A DNA stretch of 64,000 nt from Hyaloperonospora brassicae (lineage: Eukaryota > Oomycota > Peronosporomycetes > Peronosporales > Peronosporaceae): assembly GCA_947650285.1 (NCBI GenBank), contig CANTFL010000086.1:1054001-1118000 (forward strand). Direction: 5' to 3'. The notes under the pieces were generated by a model, which was not told where the DNA came from, searched no databases, and worked only from the letters and a program-made list of their open reading frames with translations. Below, one piece after another: positions 1 to 11,503 of the stretch (the first letter of the stretch is position 1; the number at the start of each line of letters is the position of its first letter). Position numbers and translations under genes: made by a program.

Positions 1-1796
1 AGCGGTCTGTTGTCGCTCGTGCATTCCCTTGCGCCGTCGATGTGTTGTGAAGGGGTGCGTCGTGACAAACCGGGTCAGGAGAAATTCCGTGCCCAGAAGT
101 AGAACGTTTGTGCGACGGACGTGCTTTTCCACGCTTACCATGCAACTCATTGTAGCACGCATTTTTTCCAGGCTAGCGACAAAGTGGAGTTGGGTTTGGA
201 AGATCCTGTGATTGCGTTGACCACAAAGTTGGCGCCCACCAGAACTATCAGTGCTCCGACAAGCATATATCCGGCAGCTTAGTCACCATGTAGCCCTCCT
301 TTTCCACCCATTCAGCAAGCAAATTGCACCTTCGACACGATGTCGTGCTGGTAACATCAATCCAGAAGCCACCACACAACGTTTGGATCAGCCAAGCATC
401 GTTTATCTAGGACAAAGGAACGGTAGAGGGCCGCAACGTCATGCATCAACTCAATGCAGTTTGCATGCAATTTACCGCGCATATGCCTACCATTCTTCGT
501 CTTTTACTGATAAGCATCAGCGCCGCTGACATGTTTGTTGATAAAGTTTGGTCTACGTTGAGATGATGCGGAGAAGAGGCAGAGTTGTCAATATGCATCA
601 CCAACGACCGACTGCAAGCTGGACATTTACGGAAAACACGAATCGGATCGAGTTATGAAAGTACGTGAAAAGAGCAAAAAAGAAAAGCGTATCTGAACAA
701 TACGAGCTTTCCCATGCTCCATTGAACACACGGTATTGCAATCCACCTCCATCCAAACAGTTTGGGTCAGCTGACATATTGTCTGTACCCGTTTGCCTTC
801 CTGCTCGCTCCATAATTCGACGGCGCCTTCGTCATATCTGGTCAATGTTGTACCGGACTAAGGTAAGCTCGTGGTGATGATGCTGTTGCAGAAGTGGTCC
901 ATGCAAAAGTGAGACTTGATTGAGTAGTTTGTGCTAGAACTTTCCCTGTCAGTGGAAGGCACACGCCGTTTACGTTCACTTGATATCCAAGCAGATCCCA
1001 ACACCAACCTATCTACTTGTACCAGCAACCGTCGACACGGCCGATCAGGTCTGGATAAACTGCGACTGTACGTGCTCCGGTACAGTCTGAACTCAGCCGG
1101 TTGCACAACTCACTCGGTTGCGCACTTATATTCCATTCTACAAAAGTATCAGTGTTTGCTGATCTCATTTAATATACCCGACGACCAGCGTCTACTCCAT
1201 TCCAAACGACCAGTATTCAGCGTTGTCTCTCCGGTATCGACCGACATTGTAAGCTTTCGTCGATCTCCTGATCGAGCTCATTTCGATCGCCATGCGGCAT
1301 TCCCTTTCATGCAATATAGAGCTGAATTGCGCCAGCAGGGTATTTGTTAGGTAAAGTATATCCCAACGTCAATTACAGTCCGATTGTTAGCTGCCAACGA
1401 TGAAGCTAGCTATGCTTACAGCGCCAGAGCTGCAGGCATCCAATAAGCAAAGGATGCATCCATTTTATAAAGGGTATGTGCACTAGCCCACGTGCAGTGC
1501 CTCGCGACGGAGCTAGCGACGTGCACAGTATCATACTCTGCAACGTAATCTTTTCCGCTCTCGGTGACGTGTTCACGCAGCATTGCCTTGCGGTCGTAAG
1601 GAGTCTACCTTTTGCTCATAACTACTGCAGTCACAAGACTGACCGTACGATAATGCGTTCATTCCTCGCAGAAGCGACGCCAACATTTCGTCAAGGCGGC
1701 GTTTCATTTTACAAAAAGCACATTCAAGCAACACGAGCAACACACCTCTCCGCTGAGGCGTTTCGTACAATCGGTTTCGAGACATTTCTAAGCACA
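1..1796. other. 5' flank with no recognisable gene
   Basis: I see no family match in either strand here. Open frames exist, the longest being about 139 codons at 931-1350 on +, but they have no recognisable motif, no splice-supported extension and overlapping open frames on the other strand, so they look like chance. A frame open from 1476 runs into the CSN6 start but lacks conserved sequence before 1797 and is probably 5' UTR and promoter. Confidence 0.5.
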
Positions 1797-3053
1797 ATGC
1801 CCGATATAGAAATGACGAGCGTTGACGAGACGGACGAAGCGATTCTGGTGCAGCGCGAGGACAGCGGCGCGGGCGGCGGCGAGCGTCAGATCCAAATCCA
1901 TCCGCTCGTGATCGTGAACATCACTGACCACCAGACGCGGCAGAAATGCAACTCGCAGCTGAGTCAGACAGAGGCTCCGCAAGTCATTGGCGCACTGTTT
2001 GGTATCCAGAAAGGCCTGGACGTGGCCGTGTACGACTCGTTTGAGATGAAGTACGATATTTTGCATGGCGAGATGCAGATCGACAAGGAGTTCCTCACCT
2101 CGCGCATCCAGCAATGTGCGTGCGCGACTTGTGCAAACATAGAAAAATCGCTCTGTCTCCATAGCTGTTTCGGTTGGTGGTAACACGCTCTTTTGGTTGG
2201 TGGTTGACTCTAGTTTCGCAGGTGTTCCCTGGTTTCGAGCTGCTGGGGTGGTACACAGTTGGTGCGCAAGCTCTTCCTAGTGATTTGGCGGTGCACCGCG
2301 TGGTAAGAGCTTGCTACAGTTTTCTGGCTTGAAGTGTGAGAAAAAAGTGGGTCCTCGAGTAACGAGTGAGCGCATTCGATTCTTGTAGGTGATGGAGTTC
2401 AACGAGAGCCCGCTGTTTATGATCCTGGACCCAGAAGCGAAAGGACCGAGCACGAAAAAGAAGCTGCCCATTTCGCTCTATGAATCGGAACTGCACATGC
2501 TGAACGGCGTGCCCAAGATGATTTTTGTCAAGGCGCCGTTCAAGATCGAAACGTCAGAGACAGAAGGTATTGCCATTGACCATATTTCCAAGATCACACC
2601 CGTTGGCGATGCCAGCAAGTCTACCCGTACGTGCTGTGCATGTGTGCTTGACACGCTGTCGTTTAGTGGAGCGCGTATTGCTCAGCTGACAGTTTGTTCG
2701 TGGTTGCGCTATCGGCAGTGCATCCGTATCTAGGCAATGTGCGAGACGCTGTCAAGATGTTGGACCGGCAGGTCGACGTCTTGCTGTGCTTTCTGCAGGC
2801 TACGAAGAACGGCGAGGCGCCGATGGACCACAACCTGCTCCGCCACATTTCCAGCATTTGCAACCAGCTGCCAGCAATGCAATCGGAGCACTTTGATGCG
2901 GCGTTCGCGCTAGAGTACAACGACGCGCTTTTGGTTTCGTACCTAGCGACGCTCACGAAGGGCACTACAACCGTCAACACTGTCGTGGATCGCTTTGCCG
3001 TCACGCAGGAACGGCACCACCACCACCACCATCAGCGAGGCACGCTGTTGTGA
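1797..3053 (+). CDS. CSN6: COP9 signalosome subunit 6 (CSN6), MPN- domain
   Basis: CSN6 is a structural, non-catalytic MPN subunit of the COP9 signalosome, which removes NEDD8 from cullins. Four exons join in frame: 1797-2115, 2214-2302, 2389-2626 and 2719-3053, giving 326 residues, close to the family length. Donors are GTGCGT, GTAAGA and GTACGT; acceptors end in AG. The MPN domain spans roughly residues 35-165, with the core VIGALFGI and, across the first intron, SQVFPGFELLGWYTVG, which aligns with the QVF..LGWYT segment of animal CSN6. The JAMM metal site (H-x-H then S-x2-D) is absent, as expected for CSN6 and unlike CSN5. The C-terminal half carries ESPLF, the VDH-like segment IDHISK and a helical tail. 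The start is the ATG at 1797 because the 107 open codons before it show no conservation. The C-terminus holds six consecutive His codons just before the stop. CSN6 against eIF3f or RPN8: the order of conserved blocks favours CSN6. Confidence 0.9.
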
Positions 3054-3275
3054 AGGCTGTGTCCATGAACTCGTGCGTGAAGCACGTTGACTAGCTAGCG
3101 CGCCGTAACAGTTTGCGTAATACAACATGGAGATCCTTCGTGCAACATCATTCGTGAAGTAACCGATGTGTGAGCGCTAAGTTCCCATCGACACACGACG
3201 CGCTCATAGGTGGAAAAGCGATCGACCTCCCAGCCAAGAAGTCCGTCGTCTGTCCGTCCCCGAGTGGACTGAACG

Positions 3276-4640
3276 ATGCCGATCGACATCAACCGCCTGC
3301 GTCCCGAGCGGGGCGGGGACCCCGACGCTGTGCGCGCTGACCAGCAGAAGCGCTTCCTGAACGTCGACATTGTGAACAAAGTGATTGAGCTCGACGAGCA
3401 GTGGCGCAAGAAACAGGGCGAGGTGGAGACCGTGAGCATGAAGATGAACGCGCTGCAGCAGGAGATCAAAGCGCTCAGCAAGGCCAAGCAGGACTTTAAG
3501 GCACTCAGTGACGAGCGCAAGGATCTGGCTGCTCAGCTGCCGGAGAAGAAGAAAGAGGCTGAGGCCCTGAAAGAGCTCGTGGATCGAGAGCTGCCGAAGA
3601 TTGGCAACGTCGTGGACCCCACGGTGCCCATTTCGAACAACGAAGACGAGAACGTGGTGGTGAAAAAGTGGGGCGTTCCTGTGGAAAAGGACGGTCTGCA
3701 CTACCATCACGAGGTGCTGCACCGCATTGACGGCTATGAACCCGAACGTGGCGTGCAGGTGGCTGGCCATCGTGCTTACTTCCTCACGGGCTACGGCTTC
3801 TTGCTGGAACAGGCACTCATGGCCTATGCCACGGCCTTCCTCATGAAGGCCCAGTACAAGATGCTCAAGCCACCTTTCTTCATGAACAAGGAGTGCATGG
3901 CGGCTGTCGCACAACTGGACGACTTTGACGAGCAGCTGTACAAGGTCATTGGTGAAGACGAAAAGTATCTCATTGCCACGTCCGAACAGCCCATTTGCGG
4001 CTACCACAAAGGCGAGTGGATCACAGAGAGCTCGCTGCCGCTACGTTACGGTGGATTCTCGACCTGTTTTCGCAAGGAAGCTGGCTCGCACGGCAAGGAC
4101 ACGTGGGGTATTTTCCGGGTGCATCAGTTCGACAAGATTGAGCAGTTCTGCATTACAGACCCGGAGAGCTCCACTGCTATGCATGAAGAAATGCTGCGTC
4201 ATGCTGAGGAGTTTTACCAGTCGCTGGAACTGCCGTACCGCGTGGTGAATATTGTGTCTAGTGAGCTGAACAATGCTGCTGTGAAGAAGTACGACTTGGA
4301 GGCGTGGTTCCCTGCTTACAAAGAGTATCGCGAACTGGTGTCTGCCTCTAACTGCACGGACTTCCAGTCGCGCGCGATGGAGATTCGTTGTGGTGTGAAG
4401 AAGGAGAACCAGCGCGAGAAGAAGTACGTGCACATGCTGAACTCGACGCTCTGTGCTTCCACGCGAACGGTTTGCTGCATCTTGGAGAACTTCCAGGACG
4501 ACAACGGCGTCAAGGTGCCAGAGGTGCTGGTGCCCTTTATGGGCGGCGTCACTTTCTTGCCGTTCACTCGCGACGCGAAGGTAAACGTGCAAGCTGTGAA
4601 GATGCAGAAGGCTGCCAAGAAGAAAGTTGCGAAGGAGTAG
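3276..4640 (+). CDS. SERS: Seryl-tRNA synthetase, cytosolic type
   Basis: This class II aminoacyl-tRNA synthetase charges tRNA-Ser with serine in the cytosol. It is a single-exon gene of 454 codons, within the usual eukaryotic range. Residues 1-120 form the N-terminal helical arm, rich in Lys/Glu heptads, that contacts the long variable arm of tRNA-Ser. Motif 2 lies near residues 258-290 (FRKEAGSHGKDTWGIFRVHQ) and motif 3 near 388-406 (CASTRTVCCILENFQ). In motif 3 the bacterial and organellar NGSGLA form is replaced by the cytosolic-type LNSTLCAS, so this is the cytosolic enzyme. The end is a lysine-rich tail (KAAKKKVAKE) like the basic tail of eukaryotic SerRS. The ATG at 3276 begins MPIDINRLRPERGGDP, equivalent to the conserved start of eukaryotic SerRS. 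It lies 222 bp after CSN6 on the same strand; no gene fits in that spacer. Confidence 0.95.
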   Translation: MPIDINRLRPERGGDPDAVRADQQKRFLNVDIVNKVIELDEQWRKKQGEVETVSMKMNALQQEIKALSKAKQDFKALSDERKDLAAQLPEKKKEAEALKELVDRELPKIGNVVDPTVPISNNEDENVVVKKWGVPVEKDGLHYHHEVLHRIDGYEPERGVQVAGHRAYFLTGYGFLLEQALMAYATAFLMKAQYKMLKPPFFMNKECMAAVAQLDDFDEQLYKVIGEDEKYLIATSEQPICGYHKGEWITESSLPLRYGGFSTCFRKEAGSHGKDTWGIFRVHQFDKIEQFCITDPESSTAMHEEMLRHAEEFYQSLELPYRVVNIVSSELNNAAVKKYDLEAWFPAYKEYRELVSASNCTDFQSRAMEIRCGVKKENQREKKYVHMLNSTLCASTRTVCCILENFQDDNGVKVPEVLVPFMGGVTFLPFTRDAKVNVQAVKMQKAAKKKVAKE

Positions 4641-7600
4641 GCTGTAGACAACGGAATCACGCTGGCTGTGGTTGCACCACATGTCACTATCGCTCAAGGA
4701 TTGAGATCGTGCCATTGTATCTCGTTTGTGTGCAGATCGTACCTCACTCGTATGGCAGCTGTTGCACTTCTTGTTTACATCTTGCTTTTCTAGCCATTTG
4801 AAACGGTAAAGGAATGCACGTCCTGTGTTTCCATCGCTAGAGGGCCGAGACAACCTACCACCCGTAGATAATTAGGCAGAGTGCTGGAAGTTACGTGCAC
4901 GTGTAGACCCGTCGATATCTTCATGGACTGTTCTCCGACAATTCGAACGCTCTTGTTGCAAACCGGATCGAGTGAGCTAATCCACTCAGCCCAATCATTT
5001 CGCATCTTCAACCTTGATCCCCCATGCTTGGGTTGTCGTTAACAGGCAACGTCATGGTCGAGGTCGTGTGTTACACGAAGCTACTCGATCGATTTACCAC
5101 TTGCATATCGCTAGCCCTTCAAGCTCTAGTGCGGGTCAGATCCGCACAGTTGCAAATCCAACACGTCTACGTGATGTTCCCTCGATTTTTGTTCGGCAAC
5201 AGTATCTGGCCCAAGCCACGATCCCAAGCTCTTGTAGACTATCGAGTAGCCACCGCTACAAGTCCGACAGCATAGCGAGTCTTGGACAACGTCTAGCGCC
5301 AGTAGCGACAAGGCAGGAAACGTAGTCACGATGTAGGTGTCGTTTGTATAGTTGCACCCCTAGTTTGGCCGATGATGGACGGCCAGCCGTGACATAGGTG
5401 GGTCTACCCTTATGGCTTTTGGCAACAGCCAAGGCTTAGCGAAGGTGAAATGGAAACTGAATCATCATCTAGCTAGGTCCTTAGTTCGTCTCGTTGTACT
5501 ACGCTAAGCCTATCGATATCGATTCTACAATATCAGTAAAAAACGATGAGTCGATCCCATCGTTGCATACAATCATGTAGCGTCGTCCTTGCCACGTGGT
5601 CATTAGTATCAGTAGCCAACAACATAACCGACATGCCCTCACGTGGGTACACTATAGACGATCCGTGCTACATTTTTTGTTGCAATACAATCAAAATAGT
5701 ATAGTCTTGACTCCTTTCGCTATGTCTTTTCATTGTCGACGCCTGTGACGTGGTGAGCGCGTAACCTGTAAGTGACACCACGATGAGTCAAGAATAAAAT
5801 TATCTAAATGGATAATTTTCAATAATATATACCTTAGTAAATAAGTAGCGGGAATATACATTCGAAGGTAATATAAAGCACCACTCCACTTATCCATTGC
5901 AATAGACCGCCACTTTATTCACCAAATAAACCAGCAATCGCTTCTTGACGCGTGCAATGGGTCAGCAAGACCAAAGCATATATTTGTTATAAAGTTTAAC
6001 TATATGAAATGCAGTTCGACTTCTGTCTATTCTCGAAAGTGTTCCTTTTAGAGGCAAAATCTTCCTCTACATGCATAGTGAACGCCAGTATCCATGACAT
6101 CTGCCTACACTGTACCAGTGCAGATAGCTTGTACTTTTTCAGTACAAGCGAATTATACACTTTTCACCTGGTAGCACTTCGTGGTCCGTCCAACGACCAC
6201 GGACGTTCCATCCTATATGAACAAAAATGGTACAAACGAGGATAGCTTTGACAGCACGCTTAAAGGCCAGGCACAATTGAGTCGTTTTGATTGAGCGGCG
6301 ACCAAACGAATGATTTCGATCGTGATAGGTCGAAATTAGTGGGTTCACCCATTGGTCAACGCCATGCTGTTCACCATAAATGGTGTCGAGCAGCATGCAG
6401 TAATGTCCAATTTCACACAGCATTAACTTGATAAGGCGCAGGCCAAAGTAACCTTGCTTCACCAGCAAAGTGTTCAACATATAGAGCAATGAAAAAGCAT
6501 GGTGCCTTACAATCTGAGCTGTAGAGACTGCAGCAGTCCCATGCTGCTACAGGGTTGACGCACTCACGTCCACTCGAAAGTTTGTAAACTGATATCTCCA
6601 AGTACAAAAGAGTCGAGGAAGACTCCTTGTTGACATGGCTCGTCGAGTTAGACGACACCATAAGGACTCGATGTATCGCCGTCAGAGGTATAAGTAACTT
6701 TCACACTAAGTAACGCCTAGCTAAGCTAAGCTTGACGTTCACGCTTATGCTCCGCACATTCCATACCTATCGATTTGAATAGCATCCATTACGGTCATTA
6801 GTACATGTTTATTACAAATTCATGAAGGGTTTCGCGGGTGGTCGCACCAACATCCATCTGTTCCGCTTGCAACTAAATAATCCCGACAAATCGATATATC
6901 TGGGCGGAACAGGAGGTAGAATCATGTCAATTCGGGATCATGTCGTTCTTCGAGACGACAAGTTGTAGGCCTAAATCGATGTACCTCTTTTAAAATGGAG
7001 GGACGAAAGAACCCGATTACACAGAATACAAACGAGTGCAGATATACAATAAATGTCAAAACAAAGTTCACCCCAAATGGGAATATAGTGCCCTGGATCC
7101 AAGCATACGGAAGACAGTACACAAGAAGCGGCTTTTGTCCAAAAAGTGTCCTAGACGCGGGTTCGACGTTGTTGGGACATCGCAACAACGAGGCGGGCCT
7201 TCAAAAACGGTTGGAATCTGTAGTAGCGGACCACCTTGATGATCCAGCAGTGTCAATAAAATTTACAGGCCTCTTGACAAAATTAGCTACTAACATACAG
7301 TCATTGTGCGCTTCTGCCACTAATTATGATGTATCCCTCATCACCGTGAAGATCGAAGTGACGAAAGAGAAATAACTCGAGCCCTAGTTTACTGTGGACG
7401 TTGAATGATTTTGCTCGACGCCAGCAGCTAAACGATTGGATTCTCAAGTAAGCGCAAATTCTACTTTTACGAGATGACGGCACACCTTGCAAAAGACGAA
7501 CCCGTAACAGTGAAGAAACGGGTAGAAAGAATCCACTACAATATGGAAAACATGTTCGATAATAAATAGAGCGACAAATGTGATCGAAAAAGTCGATGTC

Positions 7601-9386
7601 ATCGTTGATCCATCATGGATCAGCATTAATCCGTAAAATCATTTGCCACTTTGTTCGCCATATGACCATCTAATGTACGCCGTAGAGCTTTGACAAGCAC
7701 ATATTGTTCTACGAGTTATAGCAATGACATCACTCGTGTTGCGTTCATTAGTACGACTACACCAGACATCAGTGTAGTTGAACCCCACACGGTAAGGGGA
7801 GATGTTGATAACTGTGTTGGGGCACAGTACTAATTTTTGAATACTCCAATAATAAAAGTGAACCGTGACACGGATCGTTTAAGACATTGTCAAAAAAATC
7901 GAGCCCAATTGACCAGGGATGGTCACTATGGCAATTACAGCGCGACCGGCTGGTCAACCGGTGAAAACCCCATGTTATTAAAAAACAGACACAGCTGGAT
8001 TAAGTCGAATATAGATTTCTACGTGCTTGGGATCAGCACTCTCAATGTATGAATACTGAGGAAATAAGTCCCCATCATTCTGAAGGAGTTAGTCCCATGA
8101 GCTTGAGGAATTATAACCCCTAGTACTGATTAAGGTATTAAATGTATCAAGTTGAGGTCAGATCAATTGTAGGCGATTATACACTTGATCTGATGCTATC
8201 TCCATCGATAACGTCGGATATTAATCAATTTCCGACGATCGAATCTAAACGGTCTTTAGTAGAGCAGCGCAGTGGCAAGGTCAAGTAGATCTGCGTACTT
8301 GTCCAAGAGGACGAGCACGTCGTGAATATGATACTGGGCGATATTTGTTCATAACGAACGTGTTGTCAGCAGGTCACCGATTGACGAAAGTGTCCTCCAT
8401 GAAATAAGTGAAAGTTAGCGATACACGCTTTTGATATGGAAGCCACCTAAAGGACAGTCTATATACCCGAATATAATAATTTTATTGATGTATTTTTTTA
8501 ACCTTGTACCATCCTATTGGCCTAAGCATCATGACACTCAACGCAAAATCGAACTGAATACTGGTTTAACGTATTGTGTCCCAAATCAATGACTACTGAC
8601 TTGTGAACAAATAACTTTTATTGACAAATGCTTCGTCTACCGCTTAGCAGAGGGACATGTAAAACGTCGAACCCATATTTCTTTCTAGCCTTATGTATGC
8701 TAAAGGCCACGTTAGAATGGCGGATAGCTCACGCATCCAACATTTTAAATGCTGAAACGGCACCATCTTAGAAATCGATATAAAAGAAGGACATTATCTC
8801 ATATATAATGTCAATTAAAAATAGTCTCTTGTCCACAGAAGTGAGGTTAATTTTAGGTGGATTTGTATGCCTGATCACGCAGAACCTTATGCAAGAGCAA
8901 GAAAATTCGTTCACAGTAGCGAGGACCCTTATTATTATGGTCTGAAAGTGTCTAGTCACGTCACAAGAACGAAGTAACGACCATGTCACGTGCAACAGAT
9001 GCGAGTCATATCTGTTGAGACCGGTGCAAGATTCCGCAGCGATATGATTTGACGATTTGTTCGCTCCAATCTCGGCTATGGTCGAAACAACGGACGTACA
9101 AGCACCAGAATATACGTCCGGAGGACTTGTGTGCGTGCAAAGTAGTACGCTGATGTAAAATAGTGTATGTTTGCAGCTAGAAAAATATAACTCATTGGGT
9201 GCATCGTTTGAAACAATGGGATACGTCCTAATCCAGAAAAGATCAAGTCTATCAACGACTGGCATATGGAAGTCGATGTCTTGAAACCTCGCGTATTTAC
9301 TTATCCTAGCAGCTTACTTGCACAAGTTCTCGCACAGCTATGCCGAGGTGACCATATACAATTCTCATTAATAGAAGACATACGAG
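4641..9386. other. Gene-poor AT-rich region, no recognisable gene
   Basis: About 4.7 kb with stop codons spread through all frames. The longest open frames (for example about 126 codons at 6995-7375 on + and 165 codons at 8768-9265 on -) match no family I recognise and lack plausible splice extension. The base composition is clearly more AT-rich than the flanking genes. It is best read as decayed repeats and spacer. A perfect short hairpin at 5796-5819 is listed separately. Confidence 0.5.
5796..5819. repeat. Short perfect inverted repeat
   Basis: The 9-base arms AAAATTATC and GATAATTTT pair perfectly around the 6-base loop TAAATG. No poly-T run or gene end is close, so it is not an obvious terminator. 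In AT-rich DNA it could be chance or the core of a decayed miniature transposon. Confidence 0.4.
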
Positions 9387-9692
9387 ATGGCATTGAAGTA
9401 CAGAGTGTCTGCATTCTTACAAAGGTATCACTATAAGCTTAATACAATCGCTTTGCTGATGATTTTAGATTATTACATACTGTATCAAGTAATCTCTGAT
9501 GCCGGTTTTGCAGTCGGCTACACACTTATGCAACACGACACAGACGTCGCCGATCGCGTCTTTGTTAGTATCGAGCACCTTCGCCACCAGTTTGGCAAAC
9601 TTCAGAGTAATCAGTACGCAGAGATCAAGCTGCGGGGCGGTAAGTCGCAAAATCACTTTCGCCGAACTGTTGACGTGCTTTATCTTCAGTGA
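9387..9692 (+). pseudogene. Possible Ty3/gypsy RT-RNase H remnant
   Basis: An open frame of about 101 codons contains, in its second half, SDAGFAVGYTLMQHDTDVAD. This resembles the start of the gypsy RNase H domain, where D-A-S-x-F/Y-A-V-G-x-x-L-M-Q follows reverse transcriptase. The later segment that would match YxSRxL is only weakly visible, and the YTDHASL motif expected about 70 codons on is not found. I read it as an eroded gypsy fragment; chance similarity over about 20 residues cannot be excluded. Confidence 0.35.
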
Positions 9693-11315
9693 GGCCGATA
9701 TCGCAATCTATAAATTGCTCGTCGACGTTAAGACGCATCGGGATATATAGTACGATGCTATCTCAGCTGACCATCTGACAAAAACCACAAACCATTAGCG
9801 CTTTCTTTGAGAAAGCGACAAGGTCAGACTTTATTGTCGACCGCGACACACCAAGTTGTTCACGCTCTCCGAGCTCGCTGTCATACCGTTCAGTCACAGT
9901 AAAACACGTTCACAAACTCCGTGTCCGCCTTGTCCGACGCCACGTCAGCGTCGATGAACACTTGTAGTAGTAGAACTTGGTAATGTTCTTGAGAGTTGCC
10001 ATCACAATTTTCGAGATCTTGTTCCCAAAAAATGATGTAGCTGTCAGTATGGCAAACCTACAGTCGAGCACGCGCGGCGCATGAGTCTAGATCATTACCA
10101 TATGCACCGCGAAAGGGATCTTAGGCTTTAGGCAGCTTCCAATACACATCAGGATGCACAAGATTAACTGGGTACGCGAATATTTGATTGTACTCCCTAT
10201 CAACGATTCAACCATCTCTTCGTTGTATGGACGAGGTTCTAGCGGAGCTGGTAAAGCTCTTAGCCGAGTAAAGATTTATGCTCAACGAGCAAGCATGTTC
10301 CTTACTAGAACACGATCCTACAAGTCAACTAGCTTACATACTAGGTCCTTATGCAAGGTACCTTATAATTCTATAAGTTGACTGCACAGTGTGCTGAGTA
10401 GTAAATGTCTTTACAATGCTTGACTTTTCTTAACGACCTACCTCGCCTTCGGAAGGCACATGCCTCTATTAGATGATAAGGGGAGCAAAACTTTTCTTTT
10501 CTATGATAAGACCAACTTAGCTTAAACGTACCTAATCTAGACGCTTATGATCTAATTATTACCTTTTAAGATATTTTATTCGATGGTTGAAACACGTCAG
10601 CCCCCAACACCTGACAAGGAGTTCTAATATCAATTTCAATGGAATCCCATCCATAATGAGAACCAAAAATGTCATTCCTGTTATCAAACGACGTGTAAAC
10701 CCGTTACAAGCGTCGTAGCAACCTTTCCCTTCCGACGCGCGCGTTAAAAATTTGACCGCGATAATGTTGGTACGAAGGCGGTCACCAGCTGCATCGCCTG
10801 GTCAAAAATAATAGAATGTCGCGTAAGAGCTTGATCCTCGCCCTGTCATCTTATAAACTCGATTCAGATACTTAATTTATAGCAATGTGAGGATGTCAAA
10901 GAAACGATTGACTGCTGCTGTGTACGTGTCAAAAGCAAGGAGGCCACCAGCTTACTTACCAAAGCATCGAGATTCTTGTTGACCCGCTTCCGGTAATTTA
11001 TATGTCGACTTTTCAACATTAAAATCCATATGAGACAAGACGATTGCGTAGTAGACTAATTCACATTCGGTCAGCAGGTTCAAAACCAGAAGAGACGCTT
11101 GAGCATTTCTTAAGCCGATTCATTTGCGCTCGCTGAGATGTTCTCGCGCTAATTCTTGCGAAATATCTCGTACCCCGCACCGCATGTTAAGGCCACTTGT
11201 TGGCCTTGACATATGGTCGGTGTTCTTGCTATCCTTAAATGAAATCCTGAAGTGGCAGTAAGCACCAGGATGACCTTTGTAGTCGACAGATTAATGAAGA
11301 AAAGTAACAAGTGAC
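9693..11315. other. Spacer before the copia element, nothing recognised
   Basis: All six frames are broken and no motif was recognised. It continues the AT-rich repeat-like region and may hold further eroded sequence of the possible gypsy fragment just before it. Confidence 0.45.
11311..11315. repeat. Target-site duplication GTGAC, left
   Basis: The five bases GTGAC directly before the left LTR are repeated exactly at 16821-16825 directly after the right LTR. A 5-bp duplication is normal for Ty1/copia integration and fixes the element's boundaries. Confidence 0.9.
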
Positions 11316-11490
11316 TGTTGGAAAGAGATCTAGGATGTTACACGGCCCAAATGTGCAGAAGATACCCGATTCGATGAGGAGACAGCTGCGTACCACATTA
11401 GGTACGTGTAGGATCTAACAAAGATAACAATCAGTAAGAAAAATAATATCAGCAGCGCAAGCCTCCCTTACTACAAGTCCTTTGTCAACA
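11316..11490 (+). repeat. Left (5') LTR of copia element
   Basis: 175 bp, starting TGTTGGAAAGAG and ending TTTGTCAACA. It aligns end to end with 16645-16820. It should contain the promoter of the element, but no clear TATA box is visible. Confidence 0.93.
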
Positions 11491-11503
11491 GGTTATGAGC
11501 CCA
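11491..11503 (+). promoter_or_regulatory. Primer-binding site of half-tRNA-iMet type
   Basis: GGTTATGAGCCCA follows the LTR with no spacer. It is complementary to the anticodon-arm region of initiator tRNA-Met (UGGGCUCAUAACC). Drosophila copia is known to prime reverse transcription with a 5' half of tRNA-iMet that ends in the anticodon loop, and this site fits that mode rather than pairing with the tRNA 3' end. Confidence 0.75.

Noticed and set aside
3204..4007. 267-codon minus open frame opposite SerRS
   Set aside because: It is the antisense shadow of a conserved, GC-rich coding exon and shows no family match.
5796..5819. Transcription terminator hairpin
   Set aside because: It is AT-rich, lies more than 1 kb from any gene end and has no terminator function expected in this kind of genome.
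6995..7375. 126-codon plus open frame as a small gene
   Set aside because: No start context, domain or splice support; it lies in a repeat-like region with equal open frames on the other strand.
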